This document shows, one piece after another, positions 46,961-57,734 of a stretch of DNA of 64,000 nt. The notes under the pieces were generated by a model. It saw only the letters and a program-made list of their open reading frames with translations. It was not told where the DNA came from and did not search any database. Every line of letters starts with the position of its first letter. Positions within the stretch are counted from its first letter, which is position 1. Location of the stretch: positions 49,833,550 through 49,897,549 of the forward strand of contig NC_030817.1 of NCBI RefSeq assembly GCF_001704415.2. The letters are read 5' to 3'. Made by a program: the position numbers and the translations under genes. The DNA is from Capra hircus (taxonomy: Eukaryota > Chordata > Mammalia > Artiodactyla > Bovidae).

Positions 46961-47600
46961 CAGTTCAGTTCACTCACTCAGTCATGTCCGACTCCCTGCA
47001 ACCCCATGGACTGCAGCACGCCAGGCCTCTCTGTCCATCCCCAACTCCCAGAGCTTATTCAAACTCACGTCTGTGGGGTCGGTGATGCCATCTAACCATC
47101 TCATCCTCTGTCATCCCCTTCTCCTCCTGCCTTTAATCTTTCCCAGCATCAGAGTCTTTTCAAATGAGTCAGTTCTTCACATCAGATGGCCAAAGTATTG
47201 GAGTTTCAGCTTCAACATCAGTCCTTCCAATGAATATTCAGGACTGATTTCCTTTAGGATGGATTGGTTGGATCTCCTTGCAGTCCAGGGGACTCTCAAG
47301 AGTCTTCTCCAACACCACAGTTCAAAAGCATCAATTCTTGGGCGCTCACCTTTCTTTATAGTCACATCCATACACGACTATTGGAAAAACCATAGCTTTG
47401 ACTAGACTGACCTTTGTTAGCAAAGTAATGTCTCTGCTTTTTAATATGCTGTCTAGGTTGATCATAACTTTTCTTCCAAGGAGTAAGCGTCTTTTAATTT
47501 CATGGTTGCAGTCACCATCTGCAGTGATTTTGGAGCCCCCAAAAATAAAGTCTGCCAGCCACTGTTTCCACTGTTCCCCCATCTGTTTGCCATGGATAAA
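46961..47600 (-). mobile_element. BovB LINE, 5'-truncated
   Basis: From cagttcagttcactcactca to gtttgccatggataaa. Flanked by atatgcattttatt (46947-46960) and atatgtattttatt (47601-47614), a 14-bp target duplication with one difference. Minus-strand frames encode the C-terminal half (KITADGDCNHEIKRRLLLGR). Confidence 0.95.
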
Positions 47601-47639
47601 ATATGTATTTTATTGTAAACATAGTAAGTACTGTATATA

Positions 47640-48479
47640 AACACATTTACAGTAGAATCCACACATTTAAAGTATATAATGAAATACTTTGAGATTCATT
47701 TGACAGATGTGTAGAAGATGTCCATCATCCCAGAAAGTTGCTGTACATCCTTTTGTAGCCAGTGTTGTTCACTGCTTGTCCATTGGAACCACTCATTTGA
47801 TTTCCATTACTGTCAATTAGTTTTAGCCTGTTCTAGAAATAACTTCAAAATAATGGAATTATACAGAGTAAACTCTTGTATCTGGCTTCTTTGACTCAAA
47901 GCAATGTTCTTGAGATGCATTTAGTTTGTTGCATGTATCAGAAATTAGTTGTTTCAGTTGCTGAATACTAGTGTTCCATATACCAGTGTTTATTCATTCA
48001 CTCATCTGTTGATGGTATTTGGATGGTGTATAGTTTTTTTGGCTGTTACAAATAAAACTTTTTTGATGTTACTATAGAGGGCTTTTTAACGACATTTGTT
48101 TTTTTCTCTTTATTCTTGAGTAAATACATAGGAGTAGAGTTTCTGGGTCAGGTTGTAAGAGTATGGTTAAGATTCTGTGAAACTTTTTAGAGCTTTTACA
48201 TTCCCACAAGCAGCGCATGAGTATTCAGTTCTTAACATCCTCTATAACGCTTGCTGTTGTCAGTCTTTTTGTTAGCTGTGCATGTGGGTATGTTGTTGTT
48301 TCTCATTTTGGGTTAGTTTGTGTTTGCCTGATGACTAATGGTGTTGACTGTCTTTATGTACTTACTTATTATTATTCATTCAGGTATCTTCCTTGCCCAT
48401 TTTAAAGCTGAGTTGTGAACTTTTTATTGAAAGTTTTGAACTTACAGTTTTGTATATAAGATTTGTCAAGTTATATGTA
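47640..48479 (-). mobile_element. L1M, first piece of a nested locus
   Basis: Antisense of an old L1 3' region: ggaattatacagagtaaact, tgcatgtatcagaaattagt, cctgatgactaatggtgttg. It continues after the MITE at 48930. Confidence 0.85.
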
Positions 48480-48515
48480 TAGTTGACCTTTGAACACTGA
48501 GGGTTTGAACTGCAT

Positions 48516-48633
48516 GTTGTTGTTGTTCAGTTATCGAGTTGTGTCTGACTCTTTGGGACCTCATGGACTACAGCACGCCAGGCCTCTCTGTCCCTCACCA
48601 TCTTCTGAAGTTCGCCCAAGTTCATGTCCATTA
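48516..48633 (-). mobile_element. BovB 3' tail, reverse
   Basis: ttgttgttgttcagttatcg to agttcatgtccatt. About 118 bp of the BovB 3' end with a (CAA)-type tail, lying inside the MITE. Confidence 0.88.
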
Positions 48634-48699
48634 TGGGTCAACTGAAATGTGGATATTTTTCAGTAGTAAATACTATAGTACTGCATGGTCTGTTGAATA

Positions 48700-48829
48700 A
48701 TTGGAAGGCATCACTGACTTCAATGGACATGAGTTTGAGCAAACTCCAGGAAATGGTGAGGGACAGGGAAGTCTGGTGTGCTGCAGTCCGTGGGATTGCA
48801 AAGCACTGGACATGACTGAGCGACTGAAG
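48700..48829 (+). mobile_element. BovB 3' tail, forward
   Basis: attggaaggcatcactgact to catgactgagcgactgaa. It lies inside the same MITE, opposite in orientation to 48516-48633 and 66 bp from it, so the pair forms an inverted repeat. Confidence 0.9.
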
Positions 48830-48929
48830 TACAACAGCACAGTCTGTAGTTCACTGAATCCATGGATACAGAAGACTGACTGTAAGTTATACTGAATTTA
48901 ATCCCCTTGTTGTTCAAGGGTCAGTTGTA

Positions 48930-49371
48930 TTATGAATATTTTCTCCCACTCTGAGTCTTGCCTTTTCATTTTCTTAACAGTCTTTTGAAGGGCATTAGGT
49001 TTTTAATTTTGCTGAAATCATATCAGATTTTCTTTTGGGGATTAAAGTTTTTTCCTTTCTTAAAAAAACCTTACCTGACCAAAATTACAAATATTTTCCC
49101 CCTGTGTTTCCCTTGAAAGCTTTAAAGATTTAGATTTTACATTTAGGTTTCTGAACTATTTAAAATTTTCGTGTAGTGTGTGAGATAAGAATTGAGTTGT
49201 TCTCCTCCCCGCCCCATATGGTACTCAGTTGTTCTAGCACCATTTGTTTGAGACTGTCCTTTTTTCATTGAATTTTGGTTGAAAATCATTTGACCATATT
49301 TGTTTCTCTCTCTGGACTCCCATTTTCTTCCATTAATCAATATATCCATTGTAGTTTATGCCCATTTCCTA
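48930..49371 (-). mobile_element. L1M, second piece
   Basis: gaatattttctcccactctg, ttgccttttcattttcttaa, then gtactcagttgttctagcac and accatttgtttgagactgtc continue the antisense L1 from 48479. Confidence 0.85.
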
Positions 49372-49379
49372 TCTTGATT

Positions 49380-49735
49380 TGTTGTTGTTCAATCACTAAA
49401 TGGTGTCAGACTCTTTGCAGCCCCATGGACTAGAGCACACCAAGCTTCCCTATCCTCCAGTATCTCCCAGAGTTTGCTGAAATTCATGTCTATTGTGTTG
49501 GTGATGCTGTATGACTATCTCATCCTCTGCTTCCCCTTTCTCCTTTTGCCTTTAGTCTTTCCCAGATCAGATTTTTTTCCATTAGTCTGCTCTTCGCATC
49601 AGGTGGCCAAACTATCGGAGATTCCGCATTAGTCCTTCCAGTGAATATTCAGGGATTGACTGGTTTGAGCTCCTTGCCGTACAAGGGACTCTCAAGAGTC
49701 TTTTTCAGCACACGATTCAAAAACATCAATTCCTT
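49380..49735 (-). mobile_element. BovB LINE fragment inside L1M
   Basis: ttgttgttgttcaatcacta to aaaacatcaattcctt. The 8-bp repeat tcttgatt flanks it (49372-49379 and 49736-49743). It is more diverged than most. Confidence 0.92.
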
Positions 49736-49743
49736 TCTTGATT

Positions 49744-49866
49744 ATTGTAGGTTTATGGTAAATTTGAGATTGGATATTTATGTAAATGAGTCCAACTTTG
49801 ATTCTCTTACTAAAACTTATTTAGCTTATTCTGGACTTATGGATGTCTGTATACATTATTTCAAGT
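49744..49866 (-). mobile_element. L1M, third piece
   Basis: attgtaggtttatggtaaat and gagtccaactttgattctct continue the L1 ORF2 antisense. Confidence 0.75.
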
Positions 49867-49877
49867 AAGCTTGCTGG

Positions 49878-50079
49878 TGGCTCTGACGGTAAAGCGTCTG
49901 CCTGCAATGCGGGAAACCTGGGTTCAATCCCTGGGTCAGGAAGATCCCCTGGAGAAGGAAATGGCAATCCTCTCCAGTACTCTTGCCTGGAAAATTCCAT
50001 GGACTGAGGAGCCTGGTAGGCTACAGTCCACGGGGTCGCAAAGGGTTGGACACGACTGAGGGACTTCACTTTCACTTTC
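49878..50079 (+). mobile_element. Bov-tA SINE inside L1M
   Basis: tggctctgacggtaaagcgt to gacttcactttcactttc, well conserved. The 11-bp repeat aagcttgctgg flanks it (49867-49877 and 50080-50090). The target is L1 sequence. Confidence 0.95.
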
Positions 50080-50090
50080 AAGCTTGCTGG

Positions 50091-50125
50091 AAATTTTATT
50101 AGAATTATTGATTCTGTGTTTGCTT
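50091..50125 (-). mobile_element. L1M, last piece
   Basis: aaattttattagaattattg then attctgtg continues the L1 segment (antisense of the ORF2 C-terminal region). Confidence 0.6.
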
Positions 50126-50399
50126 TATTTTTTGTTACTCTACAATACTTGTTGTTTGAAGAAAAATGTATTTAATAGCATACTATATAGATTGTTCAAT
50201 AGAGTTGTTTTATATATTTTTTTTAATTAACATAGGAAAAATGTTTTCTTTTTGGTGTTTGGTTTTATGAATTTAACATATATGTAAATTCATCTGGTCT
50301 GACCACAAAATACAAAATAACTTTATTAACCCCTCAAATTAGTTCGTGCTGTTCCATTCCATTTTTCTCTAAGTTCTTATGATTGTAATAATTCAGTAA

Positions 50400-50705
50400 A
50401 TAACATTTTGAGAATGCCTTGTTTCACTAGGCATGTTATCATTGAGATTCACTTATGTAGTCGAATCTATGAGTAGTTCTTTCCTTTCTGTTGCTGAGTA
50501 GTAGTATTATACTATGTGGATGTACCATAGCATAGTTTCTTTATACATTTTAAACTACATTTATGTAGTTTATGGATTTTGAAGAATATGATTAGAATGG
50601 CTGTGAACATTTTATGCCAGTTTTTCTATGATTAAGGTCATCATTTTCCCAGGAGGGGAACTTCTGGGTCATATACTAATTGTGTGCAGCTTGGTTTATT
50701 TTGAA
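50400..50705 (-). mobile_element. L1M 3' region fragment
   Basis: ttgctgagtagtagtattat, actatgtggatgtaccatag and gaacttctgggtcatatact are antisense L1. Isolated fragment. Confidence 0.75.
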
Positions 50706-50833
50706 TAAATGTTTCTTATTTAATAATTATATTCATTAGAGTGACTTTTGGAAGTGGGGGCAGAAAGTAAAACTGGGAATACTGTTCATGGTGTCTCTGC
50801 TGAAACCCAAACACAGTAAAAATTTCAGTGTGT

Positions 50834-50965
50834 TTCTTTTTGTTCTTCCTCTTTTTTCATCTCCCCTGCCCTTCCTCGCCTGATCTCCTCTTCCTCCTTA
50901 CCTCCTCCCCCTCTGCCCCTCCCCCTCCTCATCTTTTCCCTTCTTTCTCTTTATCTTTTCTTTAT
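50834..50965. repeat. 130-bp polypyrimidine tract
   Basis: Nearly pure C/T, for example cctccttacctcctccccct and ttcccttctttctctttatc, with few purines. It ends at the 5' truncation point of a BovB. Confidence 0.9.
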
Positions 50966-50969
50966 CTAA

Positions 50970-51980
50970 CCTAACCTGCCTCTTAAGAAATCTGTATGCA
51001 GGCCAGGAAGCAACAGTTAGAACTGGACATGGAACAACAGACTTGTTTCCAAATAGGAAAAGGAGTACGTCAAGGCTATATATTGTCACCCTGTTGATTC
51101 AACTTCTATGCAGAGTACATCATGAGAAACGCTGGACTGGAAGAAACACAAGCTGGAATCAAGATTGCCGGGAGAAATATCAATAACCTCAGATATGCAG
51201 ATGACACCACCCTCATGGCAGAAAGTGAAGAGGAGCTAAAAAGCCTCCTGATGAAAGTGAAAGAGGAGAGCGAAAAAGTTGGCTTAAAGCTCAGCATTCA
51301 GAAAACGAAGATCATGGCATCCAGTCCCATCACTTCATGGGAAATAGATAGGGAAACAGTGGAAACAGTGTCAGACTTTATTCTGGGGGGCTCCAAAATC
51401 ACTGCAGATGGTGACTGCAGCCATGAAATTAAAAGACGCTTACTCCTTGGAAGGAAAGTTATGACCAACCTAGATAGTATATTCAAAAGCAGAGACATTA
51501 CTTTGCCGACTAAGGTCCGTCTGGTCAAGGCTATGGTTTTTCCTGTGGTCATGTATGGATGTGAGAGTTGGACTGTGAAGAAGGCTGAGTGCCGAAGAAT
51601 TGATGCTTTTGAACTGTGGTGTTGAAGACTCTTGAGAGTCCCTTGGACTGCAGGGAGATCCAACCAGTCCATTCTGAAGGAGATCAGCCCTGGGATTTCT
51701 TTGGAAGGAATGATTCTAAAGCTGAAGCTCCAGTACTTTGGCCACCTCATGTGAAGAGTTGACTCATTGGAAAAGACTCTGAGGCTGGGAGGGATTGGGG
51801 GCAGGAGGAGAAGGGGATGACCAAGGATGAGATGGCTGGATGGCATCACTGACTCGATGGACGTGAGTCTGAGTGAACTCCGGGAGATGGTGATGGACAG
51901 GGAGGCCTGGCGTGCTGCGATTCACGGGGTCGCAGAGTCAGACACGACTGAGCGACTAAACTGAACTGAACTGAACTGAA
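50970..51980 (+). mobile_element. BovB LINE, 1.0 kb, longest uninterrupted RT frame
   Basis: The RT palm to the C-terminus of the RTE LINE BovB. The 167-codon frame 51122-51625 starts within the palm and includes L-R-Y-A-D-D-T-T with intact Y-A-D-D at 51194-51205, then the downstream RT region (LLMKVKEESEKVGLKLSIQK) and R-R-I-D-A-F-E-L-W-C. Upstream an in-frame stop (tga 51095-51097, at C-L-F-N-F in sibling copies) breaks it. At the end a 3-nt deletion turns the WC-W-R-R region into a stop. The element ends tgaactgaactgaactga near 51980. Endonuclease absent; inactive. Little diverged, so probably young. Confidence 0.96.
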
Positions 51981-52159
51981 TCATACTGAAAAATAATTTA
52001 CTATCCATTTTCTTTCTCTTGTACTATTTACATAAGATGACTCACTAGGTGGTAATTTTGTAATTAGCATATGGCATAGTCTCAGGCATGTGCATAACTC
52101 TGATAATATGTTTATGTAAATGAGTTTCTATGGTGAGATTTTAGGCAGTAGAGCTGGCT

Positions 52160-52447
52160 GCGTTCAGGTCAGTCGCTCAGTCGTGTCCGACTCTTTGCGA
52201 CCTGATGGACTGCAGCACGCCAGGCCTCCCTGTCCATCACCAACTCCCAGACCTTACTCAAACTCATGTCCATTGAGTCGGTGATGCCATCCAACCATCT
52301 CATCCTCTGTCATCCCCTTCTCCTCCCGCCTTCAATCTTTCCCAGCATCAGGACCTTTTCAAATGAGTCAGTTCTTTGCATCACATGACCAAAGCATTGG
52401 AGTAGATGGACCAGATGCTATTATCTTAGTTTTCTGAATGTTGAGTT
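52160..52447 (-). mobile_element. BovB LINE, first part
   Basis: gcgttcaggtcagtcgctca to gaatgttgagtt. Around 52403 about 0.4 kb of BovB sequence is missing compared with the copy at 36308 (cattggagt joins atggaccagatgc). A young L1 end follows. Confidence 0.93.
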
Positions 52448-52541
52448 GTTTTTTTTTTTAATTGCCTATTTTAGTTGGAGGGTAATTACTTCACAATATT
52501 GTAGTGGTTTTTGCCATACATTGCCATGAATCAGCCATGGG
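52448..52541 (-). mobile_element. Ruminant L1 3' end nested in BovB
   Basis: A T-run (the A tail), then ttagttggagggtaattact, tcacaatattgtagtggttt and gaatcagccatgggt: the ruminant L1 3' UTR, 5'-truncated to about 94 bp. The flanks are tctgaatgttgagtt (52433-52447) and tctgaatttggagtt (52542-52556), a 15-bp target duplication with two differences. Confidence 0.92.
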
Positions 52542-52828
52542 TCTGAATTTGGAGTTTTAAGCCAACTTTTTCACTCTCCTCTTTCACTTTCATCAAGAGG
52601 CTCTTGAGTTCCTCTTCACTTTCTTCCATAAGGGCGGTGTCATCTGCATATGTGAAGTTATTGATATTTCTCCTGGAAATCTTGATTCCAGCTTGTGATT
52701 CATACAGTCCAGTGTTTCTCATGATATACTCTGCATAGAAGTTAAATAAGCAGGGTGACCATATACAGCCTTGATGTACTCATTTCCTGATTTGGAACCA
52801 GTCTGTTGTTCATTTCCAGTTTTGGAGA
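52542..52828 (-). mobile_element. BovB LINE, second part
   Basis: It continues the BovB from 52447: taagccaactttttcactct to ttgttcatttccagttttgg. The minus-strand frame retains Y-A-D-D (52639-52650). Confidence 0.93.
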
Positions 52829-54242
52829 ACAGTGGGCTAGTAACATAAGGGTTAACATTGGTGTCACTGGAGTCCCAGAAGACGAGGAGAAAGAGTGTGA
52901 TGCAGGAAAACATATTTGCAGAAGTACTGGCTGAAAATTATAATTGTGTTAAAATTCATAGAACTGTACATCAAAAGGAAAAAAGTCAGTTTTATTTTGT
53001 GAGAATTTAAAATAAATTTGAAAGTGGGTGGTGGTATATTGTAATAATGTGGAATTTTTATTTAGCAGTGGTAATTCCTGGACTCTTGACCTTAGGAATT
53101 ACTGATTTCACAGTTGGTGATGGGGACAGTTTTAGTCTTTTTCCTTCCTTTTCTGCCTTACCTAAAGTGATTTAATAATTCGGTGTGAGTAGTGATGGCA
53201 AGATTTTTTTTTTTCTTTTTCTTCTTTTTTGAGCAAGTCTTAGTGTATATGATAATTTGGCTTCTTGTATCTTTTTTTCTAGACTATAGAAATTTCCTAC
53301 TAATAAGAAATTGGAAAGATGTTAACAACCCTGAGAAAGATAGAACGTAGAGTCTTATTTATTTTTCTGCATATAGAATTTTGTGGAATGTTAGTAAAAA
53401 TACAAAGCTTTGCTTGTTTAATTCTAAAAATGTGCCGTCAACAAAATACCTCTGATTTCACAGCTCTGTACTCATTTGGAAGGGATTGTACAGGTTCAGA
53501 AGGAAGCACCAGGTTATCTATAAGAAGGGAAAAGAAACGGAAATGGTTCAGAATTGGATGCCATAATTTGACACATAAGAATCCATATAAATGTTCTTTG
53601 CCCTCTAAAAGAATGCCTAACTAACCTATTCATTCTGCAGTGTTCTTTAGTGACATGGTGGTGATGAAATTGAGGAGTAAATAATGTATATTTCAGTTTG
53701 TTTTATTAGTGATCTACTTTGGATCATTGACCATCATGTTAATTTTGGTAACTCCCATTTGAATTTGGACACAATTACCAGTTCTTTCACTTTCATTTTT
53801 CACCAGTTCTTTAAACAAATGGCTACTCTTTTTCTGGGGTGTGCTTGGCTAAGTGATTTGTACTGAAATTGATTGAAGTTTTAGATTCGCTTGAGTCTCC
53901 AATGATATTTTTTGTTATTGCTGTTGATTAGGCTGTGAGTAGAAGTATATTTAATATTCTTCTTTTCTTGTTAATTGATGGCTAGCTATGAAATGATTAG
54001 TGGACTTGAGCTATGAGCTACTGAAATTCAATATAAACAAGTTAGTGTACAGGCTATCCTTATCTATTGCCTTTTTGTCTTCTTTTACACTATGTTTTGT
54101 CACTACGGTTGACTATTTCTAGGTGAACAGAAAGAGGTTTTGGAGTTCAACTCAGTAAAATGTTGCCCCTTGTGAAAGGGATTGTAATGGTGGATCGATA
54201 GAAGTGGAATTGATAATTGAGTGGCTTTAATTAAGGTCATGC
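52829..54242. other. Unassigned DNA
   Basis: No repeat or gene recognised. A T/C-rich stretch lies at 53196-53235. The 101-codon ORF at 53319-53624 shows no known domain. Confidence 0.4.
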
Positions 54243-54252
54243 AGGAATTTCA

Positions 54253-54888
54253 CTTTATGGGAAATACATGGGGAAAGAGTGGAAACAGCGTCAGACTTTA
54301 TTTTTTGGGGCTTCAGAATTACTGCAGATGGTGACTGCAGCCATGAAATTAAAAGACGCTTACTCCTTGGAAGGAAAGTTATGACCAACCTAGATAGCAT
54401 ATTTAGAAGCAGACACATTACTTTGCCAACAAAGGTCTGTCTAGTCAAGGCTATGGTTTTTCCTGTGGTCATGTATGGATGTGCGAGTTAGACTGTGAAG
54501 AAGGCTGAGCGCCAAAGAATTGATGCTTTTGAACTGTGGTGTTGGAGAAGACTGTTGAGAGTCCCTTGGACTGCAAGGAGATCCAACCAGTCCATTCTAA
54601 AGGATATCAACCCTCGGATTTCTTTGGAAGGAATGATGCTAAAGCTGAAACTCCAGTACTTTGGCCACCTCATGTGAAGAGTTGACTCATTGGAAAAGAC
54701 CCTGATGCTGGGAGGGATGGGGGGCAGGAGGAGAAGGGGACGATAGAGGATGAGATGGCTGGATGGCATCACTGACTCGATGGACGTGAGTCTGGGTGAA
54801 CTCTGGGAGGTGGTGATGGACAGGGAGGCCTGGCGTGCTGCAATTCATGGCGTCTCAAAGAGTCGAACACGACTGAGCGACTGAACTG
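54253..54888 (+). mobile_element. BovB LINE, 5'-truncated
   Basis: From the ctttatgggaaatacatggg segment to gagcgactgaactg. The 10-bp repeat aggaatttca flanks it (54243-54252 and 54889-54898). Frames 54279-54491 and 54495-54677 encode consecutive C-terminal segments separated by a stop (tag at 54489-54491). Little diverged. Confidence 0.96.
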
Positions 54889-55091
54889 AGGAATTTCAGT
54901 ATGTTCGTGTCTGTTCCTTATGACTGTGAATGACTTCATGAATTATGAAAAACTAATGTAAACAGGACTTTTAATAAGCTTATATGTATGTATGATTTAT
55001 AAGGATATGTAAATAGTTCACAAAACATTTTCTCGTATTTCTATTTTTTACTTCATACAGCAGTAGAGTCAGTTTAGTCTTGCTGTTTTCT

Positions 55092-55215
55092 TTGTTTTAC
55101 ATATAAGAATCCAAGACAGAGAATTCAGATGACTTTCCCCAAAGCATACAGTTAGTAAACAGTGGGATTGTAACTTGCACATGGGTCTAGAGCATTGACT
55201 TCCAGCACTGTTATT
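55092..55215 (-). mobile_element. MIR SINE remnant
   Basis: gttttacatataagaatcca, then gactttccccaaagcataca and gttagtaaacagtgggattg match the reverse complement of the MIR core. Confidence 0.7.
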
Positions 55216-55429
55216 TCATTTACAGTAATAATACCTTTTGAACCATAGTGAGAATCTTTAAGTTACTATTTGAAAAAGGAATATTGTCACCTCAAATCCT
55301 ATTTGCTGTAATTTCTAGTGTTTTTAGGGGACATTGTGTGGGTACCTTAGGAAAAACAATATTAACACATGAAATATTTTCTTCAGTGTGTAAGTTCCCA
55401 GACCTTTGCACATGTGTTAGGAAATAATG

Positions 55430-55580
55430 ATAATCATGCTGATTAACATTTTCTGAGTGCTTTCTGTGTGTACTTAATATGAATTATTTTCATATTAGGA
55501 AATTATGTTTTATCCTTAGAACCTTCACCATGAAATAGTAATTTTCCTTACTTACCAGATGAAGAAACCAGAGTTTGATA
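55430..55580 (-). mobile_element. MIR SINE remnant
   Basis: ctgagtgctttctgtgtgta, then ttatccttagaaccttcacc and cttaccagatgaagaaacca match reverse-strand MIR. Confidence 0.6.
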
Positions 55581-56149
55581 TCTATGTGGTTTGTATTAAT
55601 ACAAGGTTATATACACAGTGTATATAGAAATTTGATTTATTAAAATGATACAGTGTTTCCTGGAAGAATAATTTTATTCAAATAATAGTATGAAAAGTGT
55701 TTGCAGTCATGTCATCACAGTTGCTTTTGATGGACCCTCAAGGGTGGCTTAGATAAGTTAAATTTCCATTAATTTTATTTTTTGTTTATATTCTGGACAA
55801 AAAAGACACTGATGATCTTGGCCTGACATGATTAGAAGACTTATTAGTGGAATCTCATGGAATATTATTAGACATGTGGATCAGGATTGGATTGTGAGAA
55901 GCCTTGACTGACAAACTCAGTGGTTTGGGGCTTTGAAAGATCCTTGAAAGATTTTAAAGTGGTATTTGGGAAATTTTCTCTAAGTGTAATGTGAACTGAA
56001 TTGATAAGAATACCAATGATTTAGGGTAATGAGGGCATCTTCATGTAGATGAAGGTCTGGATTAGGGAAATAATAGTAGTGGAATAAAATAGTTGGAGAG
56101 AATCTCTTTGAAAGGGCAGCTAGACTGTATTTTGTGATTTGACATTTAC
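55581..56149. other. Unassigned DNA
   Basis: No repeat or gene recognised. Confidence 0.4.
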
Positions 56150-56640
56150 TTTGTCCTGGCCTTACCTGGTAGTGGAATTGCTGGGTCATATGGTTCCTTG
56201 TTTAATATTTTGCGAACCTGACAAACTGCTTTCCACATGGCTTCACCATTTCGCATTCTCACCAGCAGTGTCTGAGGGTTCCAGTTTCTCTAAATCCTGG
56301 GCAACAATTGGGATTATCTGTCTCTGATTATAGCCATCCTGGTAGTTGTGAGGTGATATCTTAGTTTGGTCTTTCTTTGCATTTACCTGATGACTAATAA
56401 TGATTTTGAACATCTTTTCAGTTGCTTATTGGCTATTTATATATTTTCTTTAGAGAACTGTTCAAATTGTTTGCCATTTTTTATGACTACGTTGTCATAG
56501 TTCTTCATACATTCTTAATACAAGCCCTTTATTAGACATATGATTCTGTTGTCTTTTCATTTTCTTTCAATTTTCATGATGTCCAGTTTACCTACTTTTT
56601 TTTTAATTGCTTGTATTCTTGGTATCATGTTTGAGAGACT
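56150..56640 (-). mobile_element. L1M ORF2 C-terminal / 3' fragment
   Basis: gtggaattgctgggtcatat, ccacatggcttcaccatttc, then gtcttttcattttctttcaa: antisense of an old L1 ORF2 3' part. Confidence 0.85.
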
Positions 56641-57431
56641 TTTAAATGGAGCAGAGTCAGGAAAGAAGCAAGCCCTGTATCATTGTCCCCTGTGTAAAGG
56701 GATTTTTTGAGGCTTATAGTGTCCTAGGATTACAGCTGCAAGTAACTAGCATGTTGGGATGATGTGCTTATTCAGTTGTGGTGCGGAGGTCAGTTAATTA
56801 AAAGGATAGGTCAGTTGTTTTTCCCTAGACAAAGAAATAAAAATTTAAAAAATGGTCATTTCTTTAAATTGATGGTTGTGAAGTAATAAAATATAGAGCA
56901 ATAAAACCACAATAGTTTGGGAAATTAGTTCCTTTACAGATTTTAAAAAATAATACAAGTTTCCAAACTGTAAGATGAGGTGGGTGGGCATAGAAGTGGG
57001 ATCAAGGGATCCAGAAGACAGAGAGCAGATGAGAGAGAGAAAAAGAAGCAGTGCTGGCTGACATTTTCTTATAATCATGAGTCCTGGTAGCAATTTTGGC
57101 TACCTTGGAAGATTGTTCATTTTCTTAGTTATATGTGTTTCATTTCTCTGATTCTCTAATGTTATAAGAAGTACCCTTGCTTTTAATGAACAAATTAACT
57201 GAAATGTAAAATCCATTTTAGTCCTGATTTCTGCCCCATCCTCATTGTTAGGAATATGTAATTGATTGTATACACACGTGCACACTCTTTAATTAGACAT
57301 AATGCAAAATCATTATTTCTTGTTCAGGAAAGACTTTTTCTCTAGTGTTAAACGTATATATTACTGATCCAAATTAAATGGTATATCACAGTCAACACTA
57401 TAATATGATATAAGCCATATTTAAAACAGCT
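56641..57431. other. Unassigned DNA
   Basis: No repeat or gene recognised. Confidence 0.4.
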
Positions 57432-57443
57432 GGATGGATTTCT

Positions 57444-57722
57444 GCTGCTGCTACTGCTGCTAAGTCGCTTCAGTTGTGCCTGACTCTGTGCGACCCTAGA
57501 GACGGCAGCCCACCAGGCTCCCCCATCCCTGGGATTCTCCAGGCAAGAAGACTGGAGTGGGCTGCCATTTCCTTCTCCAATGCATGAAAGTGAAAAGTGA
57601 AAGTGAAGTCGCTCAGTCGTGTCCGACTCCTAGCGATCCCATGGACTGCAGCCCACCAGGCTCCTCCGTCCATGGGATTTTCCAGGCAAGAGTACTGGAG
57701 TGGGTTGCCATTGCCTTCTCCG
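57444..57722 (-). mobile_element. Bov-A2 dimeric SINE
   Basis: Reverse-strand dimer beginning with a GCT-rich tail (gctgctgctactgctgctaa). The 12-bp repeat ggatggatttct flanks it (57432-57443 and 57723-57734). Well conserved in both monomers. Confidence 0.96.
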
Positions 57723-57734
57723 GGATGGATTTCT

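Larger units (their letters stand above)
48480..48927. mobile_element. Tigger-like (Tc1/mariner) MITE containing two BovB tails
   Basis: Terminal inverted repeats: tagttgacctttgaaca at the left (from 48480) and tgttcaagggtcagttg at the right (48911-48927). The dinucleotide TA stands just outside on both sides (48478-48479 and 48928-48929), as required for Tc1/mariner elements. Only about 200 bp of the interval is MITE; the rest is the two BovB inserts. No transposase. Confidence 0.75.

Noticed and set aside
51298..51849. Minus-strand ORF of 183 codons, the second longest in the window.
   Set aside because: It is the antisense of BovB. The same antisense protein recurs at every BovB copy (for example 63014-63574), because sense codon bias keeps it open.
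53319..53624. Plus-strand ORF of 101 codons outside known repeats.
   Set aside because: No domain, no exon context and an AT-rich surround; treated as chance.
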